In this document: piece after piece, positions 10,068 to 17,261 of the stretch
How the letters are laid out: each line of letters opens with the position of its first letter
Position numbering within the stretch: position 1 is the first letter of the stretch
From: Aquimarina sp. MAR_2010_214
Lineage (GTDB): Bacteria > Bacteroidota > Bacteroidia > Flavobacteriales > Flavobacteriaceae
DNA: 64,000 nt
Assembly: GCF_002846555.1 (NCBI RefSeq)
Contig: NZ_PJMS01000001.1
Coordinates: forward strand, 4,758,501-4,822,500
Reading direction: 5' to 3'
The notes under the pieces: generated by a model
Database searches by the model: none
What the model was told of the DNA's origin: nothing
What the model saw: the letters and a program-made list of their open reading frames with translations, nothing else
Position numbers and translations under genes: made by a program

Positions 10068-10075
10068 TATATTTG
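10068..10075 (+). promoter_or_regulatory. Candidate -7 element TATATTTG for tetR
   Basis: It matches TAnnTTTG, ends 19 bases before the tetR ATG and lies 7 bases after the palindromic operator, so repressor bound there would cover the promoter. Confidence 0.55.
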
Positions 10076-10094
10076 AATATATATTTTACAAAGT

Positions 10095-10691
10095 ATGCTT
10101 ACCAAAGCCGAACAAACAGCAGAATTTATCATCGAGACCGTAGCCCCCATTTTTAACAAAAATGGATATGCCGCTACAAGTTTGAGTGATATCACCAAAG
10201 CTACCGGGCTTACCAAAGGTGCCATTTACGGCAATTTCAGAAATAAGGAAGAACTCGCTATTGCAGCTTTTAAGATGACCGAAGGGAATATGATTGACCG
10301 AATAGTAGATCATCAATCTTTAAGTAAGTCTCCTATTGAAAAATTATTTTTAGTGACCGATTTTTATAGAAACTATTACAACTATACCCAAGAGATAGGT
10401 GGGTGTCCTGTACTCAATATGGGAGTAGATGCAAAATATCAGGTTCCCGCCCTTTTTAAACATGTAAAATCTGCAATTACCAAAATCCAAAATAATGTAG
10501 CTAAACTTATTGAAGCCGGAAAAGAGTGCAAAGAAATAAAAGAAGAAATAGATTCAATGTTATACGCAAAACAGCTATATAGCATGATAACCGGTGCCAT
10601 TTTTATGACCCATACTATGGAAGACAATAGCTATCTATTAGAAACTATGAGTCAGATAGATACTATGATCCATAAAAAACTCAAACGATAA
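10095..10691 (+). CDS. TetR/AcrR-family transcriptional regulator
   Basis: The 198-residue protein has the N-terminal TetR helix-turn-helix (about residues 10-55), with the diagnostic segments GYAATSLSDITKATGLTKGA and YGNFRNKEELAIAA. The C-terminal helical ligand-binding domain resembles regulators annotated as TetR_C_6-type repressors. Two near-identical palindromes, one upstream of this gene and one upstream of the thioesterase that follows, suggest that it represses both. The inducer is unknown. A hydrophobic acyl compound is a reasonable guess because the partner gene encodes a hotdog thioesterase, but this is inference. Confidence 0.95.
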   Translation: MLTKAEQTAEFIIETVAPIFNKNGYAATSLSDITKATGLTKGAIYGNFRNKEELAIAAFKMTEGNMIDRIVDHQSLSKSPIEKLFLVTDFYRNYYNYTQEIGGCPVLNMGVDAKYQVPALFKHVKSAITKIQNNVAKLIEAGKECKEIKEEIDSMLYAKQLYSMITGAIFMTHTMEDNSYLLETMSQIDTMIHKKLKR

Positions 10692-10714
10692 TTATCATTT
10701 TTTTTAACTATAAA

Positions 10715-10730
10715 TATACCGATTGGTATA
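10715..10730. promoter_or_regulatory. Second palindromic operator candidate, upstream of the thioesterase
   Basis: TATACCGATTGGTATA has 6-bp perfect arms, TATACC and GGTATA, and shares the core ATACCG/C..GGTAT with the site at 10047-10060. It lies 16 bp before the thioesterase ATG, between the tetR stop and that gene. Confidence 0.7.
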
Positions 10731-10746
10731 AAAAATACAATGAATT

Positions 10747-11229
10747 ATGACATTAACCAAAGTACCAGAAAGCAAAGCAAAAATAAGGTTTCAGGATTGT
10801 GATCCTTTCAACCATCTTAATAACGCTGCATATATTAATTATATGATCAATGCACGTGAAGATCAGATTGACAAATACTATAACCTTGATATTTTTAAAC
10901 TTGCAAAAACCAAAGGCATAAGTTGGGTCGTAGGCACAAATCAGATTGCTTATTTAAAACCCGCTTTACTCATGGAGAATGTTGTTATTGATTCTCAACT
11001 TATACGATATACTGAAAATCAATTACATGTAGAAATCAGAATGTGGAACCATGATAAAACCGAGCTTAAAGCTGTACTATGGAGCTCCTTTGTACATTTT
11101 AATTTATTGCAACAAAAACGCTGGAATCACGATCAACAACTCATGGAGCTATTTCAAAATATACTAGAACCTATCCCTACAAATGATTTTGAGGAAAGAA
11201 TTTCACAATTAAAACCACAAAAAGTGTAA
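10747..11229 (+). CDS. Hotdog-fold acyl-CoA thioesterase
   Basis: The 160-residue protein belongs to the 4-hydroxybenzoyl-CoA thioesterase superfamily. The N-terminal segment RFQDCDPFNHLNNAAYINY matches the YbgC-type active-site region, in which the Asp in DCDPFNH is the catalytic residue. Such enzymes hydrolyse acyl-CoA in the cytoplasm; the chain-length preference cannot be read from the sequence. It lies 55 bp after tetR with an operator-like palindrome between, so it is probably the regulated target of the TetR protein. Confidence 0.88.
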   Translation: MTLTKVPESKAKIRFQDCDPFNHLNNAAYINYMINAREDQIDKYYNLDIFKLAKTKGISWVVGTNQIAYLKPALLMENVVIDSQLIRYTENQLHVEIRMWNHDKTELKAVLWSSFVHFNLLQQKRWNHDQQLMELFQNILEPIPTNDFEERISQLKPQKV

Positions 11230-11283
11230 CATTTTCATTATTTATTCGTCTTATATAGAACGTAACCATTTAAAACCGGCCAT

Positions 11284-11409
11284 ATGAAATCTTCTGGCGA
11301 TTTAGGTTCTTCTAACAAAAGAAGAAGCTCGTACATATATATAGGATTTTTTATCATTGCTATTCTATCAATGGGTATCGTTATTTGGCAAATGGGAATG
11401 TTAGAATAA
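11284..11409 (+). CDS. 41-residue single-span membrane microprotein
   Basis: An ATG at 11284 opens a 41-codon frame ending in TAA at 11407-11409. The product has a polar basic N-terminus (MKSSGDLGSSNKRRSS) followed by one hydrophobic helix (about residues 17-36) and a short tail ending in MLE. The positive-inside pattern suggests the N-terminus stays in the cytoplasm. It lies 54 bp after the thioesterase stop and before the inverted repeat at 11414. No family is recognised. The compositional logic of Ser/Lys/Arg followed by a clean helix makes a chance ORF less likely, but nothing else proves that it is expressed. Confidence 0.5.
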   Translation: MKSSGDLGSSNKRRSSYIYIGFFIIAILSMGIVIWQMGMLE

Positions 11410-11413
11410 TTTA

Positions 11414-11467
11414 ATCAGGTATAAAAAAGTTTGTATTATTTTTATTATAACTATTTTTATACCTGAT
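11414..11467. repeat. 14-bp perfect inverted repeat with a 26-base spacer
   Basis: ATCAGGTATAAAAA (11414-11427) is exactly reverse-complemented at 11454-11467. The spacer is AT-rich. The right arm is followed by AGTATTT rather than a T run, so it does not look like a standard terminator. It lies between the 41-residue ORF and the histidine phosphatase gene and could be an operator or an mRNA leader stem. Confidence 0.6.
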
Positions 11468-11484
11468 AGTATTTAATTTACTTT

Positions 11485-12000
11485 ATGAAATCTATATTAA
11501 TTTTATTTGCTTTTCTTTCTTTTTGGCCTTGTTCTTCTCAAGACAACTCATCTCAACAACAATCTGTAACTACAACATATTTTTTTGTCAGACATGCCGA
11601 AAAAGATCTTAGCGATCCAAAAAATCGAGATCCTAAACTTACTACAGAAGGAAAAAAAAGAGCAGCAAACTGGGCAAAAATGCTTGCTGACACTCCTATA
11701 GACATGGTATATACAACAGATTATACCAGAACTAGAAAAACAGCAGAACCAATTGCAAAAAGTAAAAATCTAGAACTCACTTTATATAATCCAAGAGATT
11801 TAAATAATATTGAATTTCAGAAAAAAACAAAAGGAAAAACTGTTGTTATTGTTGGCCATAGTAATACAACACCTACTTTTGTCAATACAATTATTGGTAA
11901 AGAGAAATATAGTTCTATCGATGAAAAGATCTATGGCAAATTATTTATTCTAAAAGTTACTGGAGATATAATTACCGATACTGTACTTACTATAAACTAA
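11485..12000 (+). CDS. Exported histidine-phosphatase (phosphoglycerate-mutase-like) protein
   Basis: The 171-residue protein starts with a hydrophobic export signal (MKSILILFAFLSFWPCSS; Cys16 could be lipidated although Pro at -1 is unusual). The catalytic motif of the histidine phosphatase superfamily follows as VRHAEK, with the phospho-accepting His37. The second catalytic His is in VVIVGHSNTTP near residue 130. The length fits the short SixA-like branch, here in an exported form. Substrate is unknown. It converges on the next gene with a 4-bp overlap of stop codons. Confidence 0.88.
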   Translation: MKSILILFAFLSFWPCSSQDNSSQQQSVTTTYFFVRHAEKDLSDPKNRDPKLTTEGKKRAANWAKMLADTPIDMVYTTDYTRTRKTAEPIAKSKNLELTLYNPRDLNNIEFQKKTKGKTVVIVGHSNTTPTFVNTIIGKEKYSSIDEKIYGKLFILKVTGDIITDTVLTIN

Positions 12001-12746
12001 CAGCAATCTCTTTCAATATAAACATAGATATCTTCTAGTTCTATTTTTGAAAGTAATTTTAATTTTTTATTTTCAAATAATTTATCAAGATTATATAATG
12101 GCGTGGTGAGATCATCTGTCTTATAATTTTTATAATCAACAAAACGTATTCCATTTACTATTCTTGGGTTATACGCCTCTCTAAATCGTATTCCTCCTTC
12201 ATTAACTGCGTATTTATAAGCAAGATAATCTACCGTAAAATTCTTCTTGTGTATCCAATACATAAATTCATCTTCAAAATCGGTCCCCCCACCTTCTTGA
12301 TTGAAAGTAACTTTGATTTTATAATATGAAACTCCATTAATACTAGATTCGCCGATTAGTTTTTTATGCACAGCTGGAGCATTAAGCCCATATGGAAGGC
12401 TTGCAAAATAGTGTACTGAATTCACTCCATCACTTATTCTTGTAACTAAAGAATCAGCCACTTTTACGGGGCAATTTTCTATAGTTCTTTTTAAGCCAGA
12501 GTTACTTATCACATCATGAGTTAACCCTTTGATCCCTTCTACAAATCTCTCTAACTCATATACTCCTTCTCCCCTCTTACTTCGATACTGTTTTCCTCTA
12601 AAAACAAAATGCACTATTGCATTATCATATCTAGAACCACCAGCTTTCTCTATGGTTTTATCTATTATTTCCTGAGCAGAAAACTGAGCAAAAGCAGCTG
12701 TGATTGAAGAAAAAACAAGTATCAATACTATAAAATAACGTTGCAT
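11997..12746 (-). CDS. Secreted DUF6503-like protein
   Basis: The 249-residue protein has a Sec signal peptide (MQRYFIVLILVFSSITAAFA, then QFSAQEI). The mature part begins with AQEIIDKTIEKAGGSRYD, typical of a Bacteroidota family annotated as DUF6503, related in fold to LolA/outer-membrane lipoprotein-sorting proteins. The following beta-rich sequence (residues 40-240) fits that fold. The protein ends with a vicinal Cys pair. The function is not known; a periplasmic lipid or lipoprotein carrier role is only suggested by the fold. It converges with the histidine phosphatase gene. Confidence 0.72.
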   Translation of the reverse strand: MQRYFIVLILVFSSITAAFAQFSAQEIIDKTIEKAGGSRYDNAIVHFVFRGKQYRSKRGEGVYELERFVEGIKGLTHDVISNSGLKRTIENCPVKVADSLVTRISDGVNSVHYFASLPYGLNAPAVHKKLIGESSINGVSYYKIKVTFNQEGGGTDFEDEFMYWIHKKNFTVDYLAYKYAVNEGGIRFREAYNPRIVNGIRFVDYKNYKTDDLTTPLYNLDKLFENKKLKLLSKIELEDIYVYIERDCC

Positions 12747-12983
12747 AAAAATCTATTTAATAACCTAAATTAACCTTTCTCTTTTCAATAATTGTAACAA
12801 TTTTGTTAAACTAAACAACAGCTACAATCAATTACTTTTTTTTAGACGAAAATTCAATTTTATACTTACTAAACTGTACTATATTTTAACGTTTACCTTT
12901 ATCAGAATTGAACATTATTTTCTTTCTAATTTTAAAAAAGATAATTATTTTGCAGCCTTTAAACACCCCCAAACAATAACACT

Positions 12984-13340
12984 ATGAAATATCTAATCGT
13001 ATTTTTGATCTGTTTTACAACTCAATCGGTCTTGGCTCAAGATGCAAGCACCTATCATAGTGCAACAAAAGTTTTTCAGGAAAATTTTAATGCGCAGAAA
13101 ATAGATTCAATTTTTGACATGTATACCTCAGAAATGCAAGAAAACATGACCAAAGAAGGGGTTACTCGTTTTATTAATGGTTGTTACGAACAATTTGGTA
13201 GTATAAAAAACATAACTTTTGTTGAAACTGCTGAAGGGGTTTATAGTTATAAAGTAGAATTTGATAAAGCAATTTTAGCTATGGACTTGCAACTTAGTAC
13301 AAATGGTAAGATTTCAACAATACAATTTCAAGAGTTATAA
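12984..13340 (+). CDS. Small secreted DUF3887/NTF2-like protein
   Basis: The 118-residue protein has a Sec signal peptide (MKYLIVFLICFTTQSVLA, then QDAST). The mature 100 residues include the pattern of helices then strands seen in DUF3887 proteins (FNAQKIDSIFDMYTSEMQ followed by strand-rich GSIKNITFVETAEGVYSY). These proteins have an NTF2-like fold and are thought to be accessory domains in the periplasm. No catalytic residues are evident. A hairpin directly downstream probably ends the transcript. Confidence 0.7.
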   Translation: MKYLIVFLICFTTQSVLAQDASTYHSATKVFQENFNAQKIDSIFDMYTSEMQENMTKEGVTRFINGCYEQFGSIKNITFVETAEGVYSYKVEFDKAILAMDLQLSTNGKISTIQFQEL

Positions 13341-13369
13341 AAAGTATTTAAAACATTCGTTTTTCTTAT

Positions 13370-13393
13370 AAAGCTTTCTTTCAGGAAAGCTTT
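13370..13393 (+). terminator. Hairpin between the DUF3887-like gene and smpB
   Basis: Perfect 9-bp arms AAAGCTTTC (13370-13378) and GAAAGCTTT (13385-13393) flank a 6-base loop and are followed by GTACTTTTGT, a broken T tract. It is probably the terminator of the upstream gene and abuts the smpB promoter. Confidence 0.6.
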
Positions 13394-13394
13394 G

Positions 13395-13420
13395 TACTTT
13401 TGTAAATGTTTACAAAAGTA
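13395..13420. promoter_or_regulatory. 26-bp palindrome containing the smpB -7 element
   Basis: TACTTTTGTAAA (13395-13406) and TTTACAAAAGTA (13409-13420) are perfect reverse complements separated by TG. The first eight bases, TACTTTTG, match the TAnnTTTG -7 consensus, and because of the symmetry the minus strand carries the same octamer. The ATG of smpB follows 16 bases after the palindrome. It may be a promoter with an overlapping dimeric operator, or a leader stem. Confidence 0.65.
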
Positions 13421-13436
13421 TTTTGAATACCCAGAT

Positions 13437-13895
13437 ATGAATCCAAATAAAATCAACATATTAAACCGTAAGGCCAAATTTGAATATGAATTCCTTGACA
13501 AATATACTGCAGGAATTAAACTCGTTGGTACAGAAATAAAAGCTATCAGAGAAGGAAAAGCGAGTATTGCAGAGAGTTTTTGCGAGTTCAACAACAATGA
13601 GCTATTTGTTATAAATATGCATATTGAAGAGTACTCTCATGCCACTTATTTTAATCACAATCCCAAAAGTGAACGAAAATTATTACTCAATAAAAAAGAG
13701 CTAAAAAAGCTTGAAAAAGAAGTAAAAAACTCCGGATTAACCATTATACCAACCAAATTATTCATAAACGATCGTGGATTAGCAAAGCTCAATATTGTTC
13801 TTGCTCGTGGTAAAAAGATGTATGATAAACGAGAAACAATTAAAGACAGAGATAATAAAAGAAATCTTGATCGTATTAAAAAAGATTTCAGATAA
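13437..13895 (+). CDS. smpB: SsrA-binding protein SmpB
   Basis: SmpB binds tmRNA and delivers it to stalled ribosomes for trans-translation. The ATG at 13437 gives 152 residues starting MNPNKINILNRKAKFEYE, the expected length and N-terminus. A longer reading from a TTG at 13392 would run through the promoter palindrome and is rejected. The conserved GIKLVGTEIKAIREGKASI core and the basic C-terminal tail (KKMYDKRETIKDRDNKR), which contacts the ribosome, are intact. The tmRNA gene is not in the window. smpB converges on pcm. Confidence 0.97.
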   Translation: MNPNKINILNRKAKFEYEFLDKYTAGIKLVGTEIKAIREGKASIAESFCEFNNNELFVINMHIEEYSHATYFNHNPKSERKLLLNKKELKKLEKEVKNSGLTIIPTKLFINDRGLAKLNIVLARGKKMYDKRETIKDRDNKRNLDRIKKDFR

Positions 13896-13939
13896 ATTGA
13901 TTAGACAACTACCACATCCTGAAATCTAAAGAGTTAAAA

Positions 13940-14581
13940 TTAATTTTTATCTTCTAACAAAGGAACAAATCTAAACTCTCCAAATTCTCGTTTTTCAAAT
14001 TCTGTTTCACTTTTACGAATAAAAAGTGTCATTATTTGGATATCTTCTCCTACAGGAATTACCAAACGACCATTAATTTGTAATTGTCCTAATAATGGTT
14101 TAGGAACAAAAGGAGCACCTGCTGTTACTATAATTCCATTGTATGGTGCATGCTCTGTCAGACCTTTATACCCATCTCCAAACGACAAATGTTTTGGTCT
14201 ATATCCAAGTTTAGATAAAAACAATTTTGTTTTTTTAAATAGTTCTTTTTGGCGTTCGATACTATATACTTTTACTCCAAGTTCACATAAAACCGCTGTC
14301 TGATATCCAGACCCGGTACCAATCTCTAACACCTTATCCCCTTTTTTTATTTCTAACAATTCAGTTTGAAAAGCTACAGTATAGGGTTGGGAAATGGTTT
14401 GATCTGCTGCAATCGGAAAAGCTTTATCCTGATATGCATGATCTTCAAAACTAGAATCCATAAACAAATGTCTGGGTATTTTTGCAATTGCAGACAACAC
14501 AGCTTTATTTTTGATTCCTTTCTTAATCAACACATCTACTAACTGTTTTCTTTTTCCGGCATGTCTAAGAGTATCTTTCAC
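13940..14581 (-). CDS. pcm: Protein-L-isoaspartate O-methyltransferase
   Basis: The enzyme methylates L-isoaspartyl residues in damaged proteins with S-adenosylmethionine so that they can be repaired. The 213-residue length and the SAM motif LEIGTGSGYQTAVL (about residues 80-95) are typical, as is DQTISQPYTVAFQTELL upstream, which carries the family's substrate-binding loop. The start is a GTG at 14581 (KDTLRHAGKRKQLV follows); no nearby upstream ATG fits. It is convergent with smpB, with a 44-bp gap. Confidence 0.95.
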   Translation of the reverse strand: MKDTLRHAGKRKQLVDVLIKKGIKNKAVLSAIAKIPRHLFMDSSFEDHAYQDKAFPIAADQTISQPYTVAFQTELLEIKKGDKVLEIGTGSGYQTAVLCELGVKVYSIERQKELFKKTKLFLSKLGYRPKHLSFGDGYKGLTEHAPYNGIIVTAGAPFVPKPLLGQLQINGRLVIPVGEDIQIMTLFIRKSETEFEKREFGEFRFVPLLEDKN

Positions 14582-14707
14582 TATTCTAAGGGTTATTTAG
14601 CAGGCTAAAATTACATAAAGATTTTAAAGATTTGCAAACTATTTTCTTCTTCGAACTAAATTTTTGCATTTTAGATATAATTAGGATTTAAAATTTATAA
14701 ATAATAC

Positions 14708-14715
14708 TATTTTTG
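14708..14715 (+). promoter_or_regulatory. Candidate -7 element TATTTTTG
   Basis: It matches TAnnTTTG and ends 17 bases before the ATG of the Gfo/Idh oxidoreductase gene. No clear -33 element is seen. Confidence 0.5.
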
Positions 14716-14732
14716 TGTAAAATCAATATATT

Positions 14733-15698
14733 ATGCTCAAAGCCGGAGTACTCGGTGCGGGACACCTTGGTAAAATCCATTTACGTCTTCTACAACAATC
14801 AGAAAATTATGACCTTATAGGTTTCTACGATGCTAGCGAAACCCAAGCTAAATCTATCGTAGAAGAATTTGGGTATCAACTTTTTAATTCTGTTGAAGAA
14901 TTAATTAATGCTGTAGATGTAGTAGATATTGTCACCCCAACTTTCGCTCATTTCGATGTAGCCAAACAAGCAATACAAGCTGGTAAACATGTCTTTATAG
15001 AAAAACCTATTACCAATACTGTAGCAGAAGCCCAACAACTTATTGATTTGGCAAATGCACACAATGTAAAAGGACAAGTAGGCCATGTAGAACGTTTTAA
15101 TCCGGCATATACTGCAGTGGCTAGTAAAATAGACAATCCAATGTTTATTGAATCGCATCGATTAGCAGAATTTAACCCTAGAGGTACAGACGTCCCTGTT
15201 GTGTTAGATCTTATGATACATGATATAGATGCAATACTAAGTGTAGTACACTCAGAAGTTAAGCATATCAGTGCTAGTGGGGTATCTGTAATTAGTGAAA
15301 CTCCGGATATCGCCAATGCTCGAATAGAATTTGAAAATGGTTGTGTAGCTAATCTTACCGCCAGCAGAATTTCTCTTAAGAATATGCGGAAATCCAGATT
15401 TTTTCAACGTGATGCTTACATATCAGTTGATTTCTTTGAAAAGAAATGTGAAGTCGTAAAAATGAAAGATGCCCCTGAAAAACCAGATGATTTTGCCATG
15501 ATACTGCAAAATGCTGAAGGTGTAAAAAAACAAATCTATTTCGACAACCCTAATGTTCCTTCTAATAATGCAATATTAGATGAGTTAGATACTTTTGCCG
15601 AAGCTATAAAAAATAACACCACTCCAGTTGTTTCACTAGAGCAAGGAAAAAAGGCGTTAGAAGTCGCATTAAAAATCATCGACTGTTTTACTCATTAA
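14733..15698 (+). CDS. Gfo/Idh/MocA-family oxidoreductase
   Basis: The 321-residue protein has an N-terminal Rossmann NAD(P)-binding domain with GAGHLGKIHLR (residues 7-17) and the EKPITNT segment near residue 93 whose Lys is the usual catalytic residue of the family. The C-terminal alpha/beta substrate domain includes VLDLMIHDID, typical of the group. Substrates are sugars or related compounds and cannot be assigned. It leads a same-strand run with 3-hydroxybutyryl-CoA dehydrogenase 38 bp downstream. That pairing seems common in Flavobacteriaceae, from memory rather than from a search. Confidence 0.94.
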   Translation: MLKAGVLGAGHLGKIHLRLLQQSENYDLIGFYDASETQAKSIVEEFGYQLFNSVEELINAVDVVDIVTPTFAHFDVAKQAIQAGKHVFIEKPITNTVAEAQQLIDLANAHNVKGQVGHVERFNPAYTAVASKIDNPMFIESHRLAEFNPRGTDVPVVLDLMIHDIDAILSVVHSEVKHISASGVSVISETPDIANARIEFENGCVANLTASRISLKNMRKSRFFQRDAYISVDFFEKKCEVVKMKDAPEKPDDFAMILQNAEGVKKQIYFDNPNVPSNNAILDELDTFAEAIKNNTTPVVSLEQGKKALEVALKIIDCFTH

Positions 15699-15736
15699 AA
15701 ACAAAATTTACACACATATAAATAAACAATACACAC

Positions 15737-16624
15737 ATGAAAAACATTGCAGTAATTGGTGCAGGAACTATGGGAAATGGTATTGCGCATACTTTTGCCC
15801 AAAAAGGTTTTAAAGTTCAGCTAATAGATATTTCTCAACAATCTTTGGATAAAGGTTTGGCTACTATTACAAAGAATTTGGATCGAATGATTGCTAAGGA
15901 AAAGATATCTGAAGCCGATAAAGAAGCTACACTTGCCAATATCTCTACCTATACAAATATTAAAGAAGGAGTAGAATATGCAGATCTTGTAGTGGAGGCA
16001 GCCACAGAAAATGTAGATCTAAAGTTAAAGATATTCAGAGAACTTAGTGAGGCATGTTCAGAAGACACAATCTTAGCCTCTAACACTTCATCAATATCGA
16101 TTACACAAATTGCTGCTGTAACCAATCGTCCAGAAATGGTTATTGGTATGCATTTCATGAATCCGGTGCCTATTATGAAATTAGTTGAAATTATTAGAGG
16201 ATACAATACCTCTGATGAAGTAACTAATACAATCATGGAAATGTCTAAAACATTAGGTAAAGTTCCTGTAGAAGTTAATGATTATCCTGGATTCGTAGCA
16301 AATCGTATCCTAATGCCAATGATTAATGAATCAATAGAGACTTTATATAATGGTGTAGCTGGAGTATCAGAAATTGATACTGTTATGAAATTAGGAATGG
16401 CACATCCTATGGGACCATTGCAATTGGCAGATTTTATTGGTCTTGATGTATGTCTTTCTATTCTTAATGTAATGTATGAAGGCTTTAAAAATCCAAAATA
16501 TGCTCCTTGCCCATTATTAGTTAATATGGTTATGGCTGGCAAATTAGGAGTGAAAAGCGGAGAAGGATTCTATGATTATTCTGAAAACAGAAAAGCAGAG
16601 AACGTATCCAAGCAGTTCCTATAA
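15737..16624 (+). CDS. hbd: 3-hydroxybutyryl-CoA dehydrogenase
   Basis: This enzyme oxidises 3-hydroxyacyl-CoA (or reduces acetoacetyl-CoA) with NAD(P)H. The 295-residue length fits the short stand-alone type. The N-terminal Rossmann motif is GAGTMGNGIAHTFAQ. The catalytic His is in GMHFMNPVPIMKLVEII and the conserved Asn/Pro region is NDYPGFVANRIL. The helical C-terminal dimerisation domain (from about residue 190) is complete. It could serve fatty acid or ketone body metabolism, or phenylacetate degradation as PaaH; no other genes of these pathways are adjacent. Confidence 0.95.
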   Translation: MKNIAVIGAGTMGNGIAHTFAQKGFKVQLIDISQQSLDKGLATITKNLDRMIAKEKISEADKEATLANISTYTNIKEGVEYADLVVEAATENVDLKLKIFRELSEACSEDTILASNTSSISITQIAAVTNRPEMVIGMHFMNPVPIMKLVEIIRGYNTSDEVTNTIMEMSKTLGKVPVEVNDYPGFVANRILMPMINESIETLYNGVAGVSEIDTVMKLGMAHPMGPLQLADFIGLDVCLSILNVMYEGFKNPKYAPCPLLVNMVMAGKLGVKSGEGFYDYSENRKAENVSKQFL

Positions 16625-16653
16625 TAGTTTAGTGTCTACTTCTTGATATTACA

Positions 16654-17250
16654 ATGAACAAAATTCTGGTACTGATTATAGTTTTGACTTTGATTTCCTG
16701 TAAAAATGGAAATCAGATATCCAGCGTTACTATAGATAAAAATCAGGATCCTTATCAGATCTATATTTCTCTTTTTAAGGAAAACCCAGAATTCGTCGCT
16801 TCTAATTTTGATTACCCAATAGGCAAATCAAATGCTGAAGGGTATTATAATGCCCAAAAATTTAGAAAAAACAACCACTTAGGCGATGACTGGAACGGCA
16901 TTGGAGGAGGCAATACAGATCTGGGAGATCCCATATATGCTATTGCTAATGGATATGTTTCTTTTGCTAAGGATATTAAAGGAGGCTGGGGTAATGTCAT
17001 TAGAGTTATACATCAATACAAAGGAAAATATTACGAATCTATATATGCCCATTGTGATTCTATAGCTGTAAAAAAAGGAGATTTTGTTAAAAAAGGCGCC
17101 CTAATCGCTACTATAGGTACTGCAAATGGCATATATTTGGCTCACTTGCATCTAGAAATCAGGAATGATATTTTTATGGATATCGGAGGTGGATATGCAA
17201 ATGATAGCTCTGGATATTTAGATCCAACAGAGTTTATTAAAAACAATTAA
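16654..17250 (+). CDS. M23-family metallopeptidase lipoprotein
   Basis: The 198-residue protein has a lipoprotein signal with LISC (Cys16). It is followed by a LytM/M23 peptidase domain with the zinc ligands His75 and Asp79 (NNHLGDDWN), the catalytic His133 (YAHCDS) and the HLH pair with zinc ligand His166 (AHLHLE). All key residues are present, so it is likely active, cleaving peptidoglycan cross-links or peptides in the envelope. It lies 12 bp before the TlpA-like gene and probably shares its transcript. Confidence 0.93.
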   Translation: MNKILVLIIVLTLISCKNGNQISSVTIDKNQDPYQIYISLFKENPEFVASNFDYPIGKSNAEGYYNAQKFRKNNHLGDDWNGIGGGNTDLGDPIYAIANGYVSFAKDIKGGWGNVIRVIHQYKGKYYESIYAHCDSIAVKKGDFVKKGALIATIGTANGIYLAHLHLEIRNDIFMDIGGGYANDSSGYLDPTEFIKNN

Positions 17251-17261
17251 AATACATAAAA

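Noticed and set aside
13392..13436. Upstream extension of smpB from a TTG
   Set aside because: It lies over the hairpin and the palindrome with the -7 element and gives a non-homologous N-terminus.
13883..13927. 9-bp inverted repeat (AGATTTCAG/CTGAAATCT) across the smpB end
   Set aside because: The loop is 27 bases and there is no T run; the left arm is inside smpB. It could be a weak terminator, but it is not strong enough to list.
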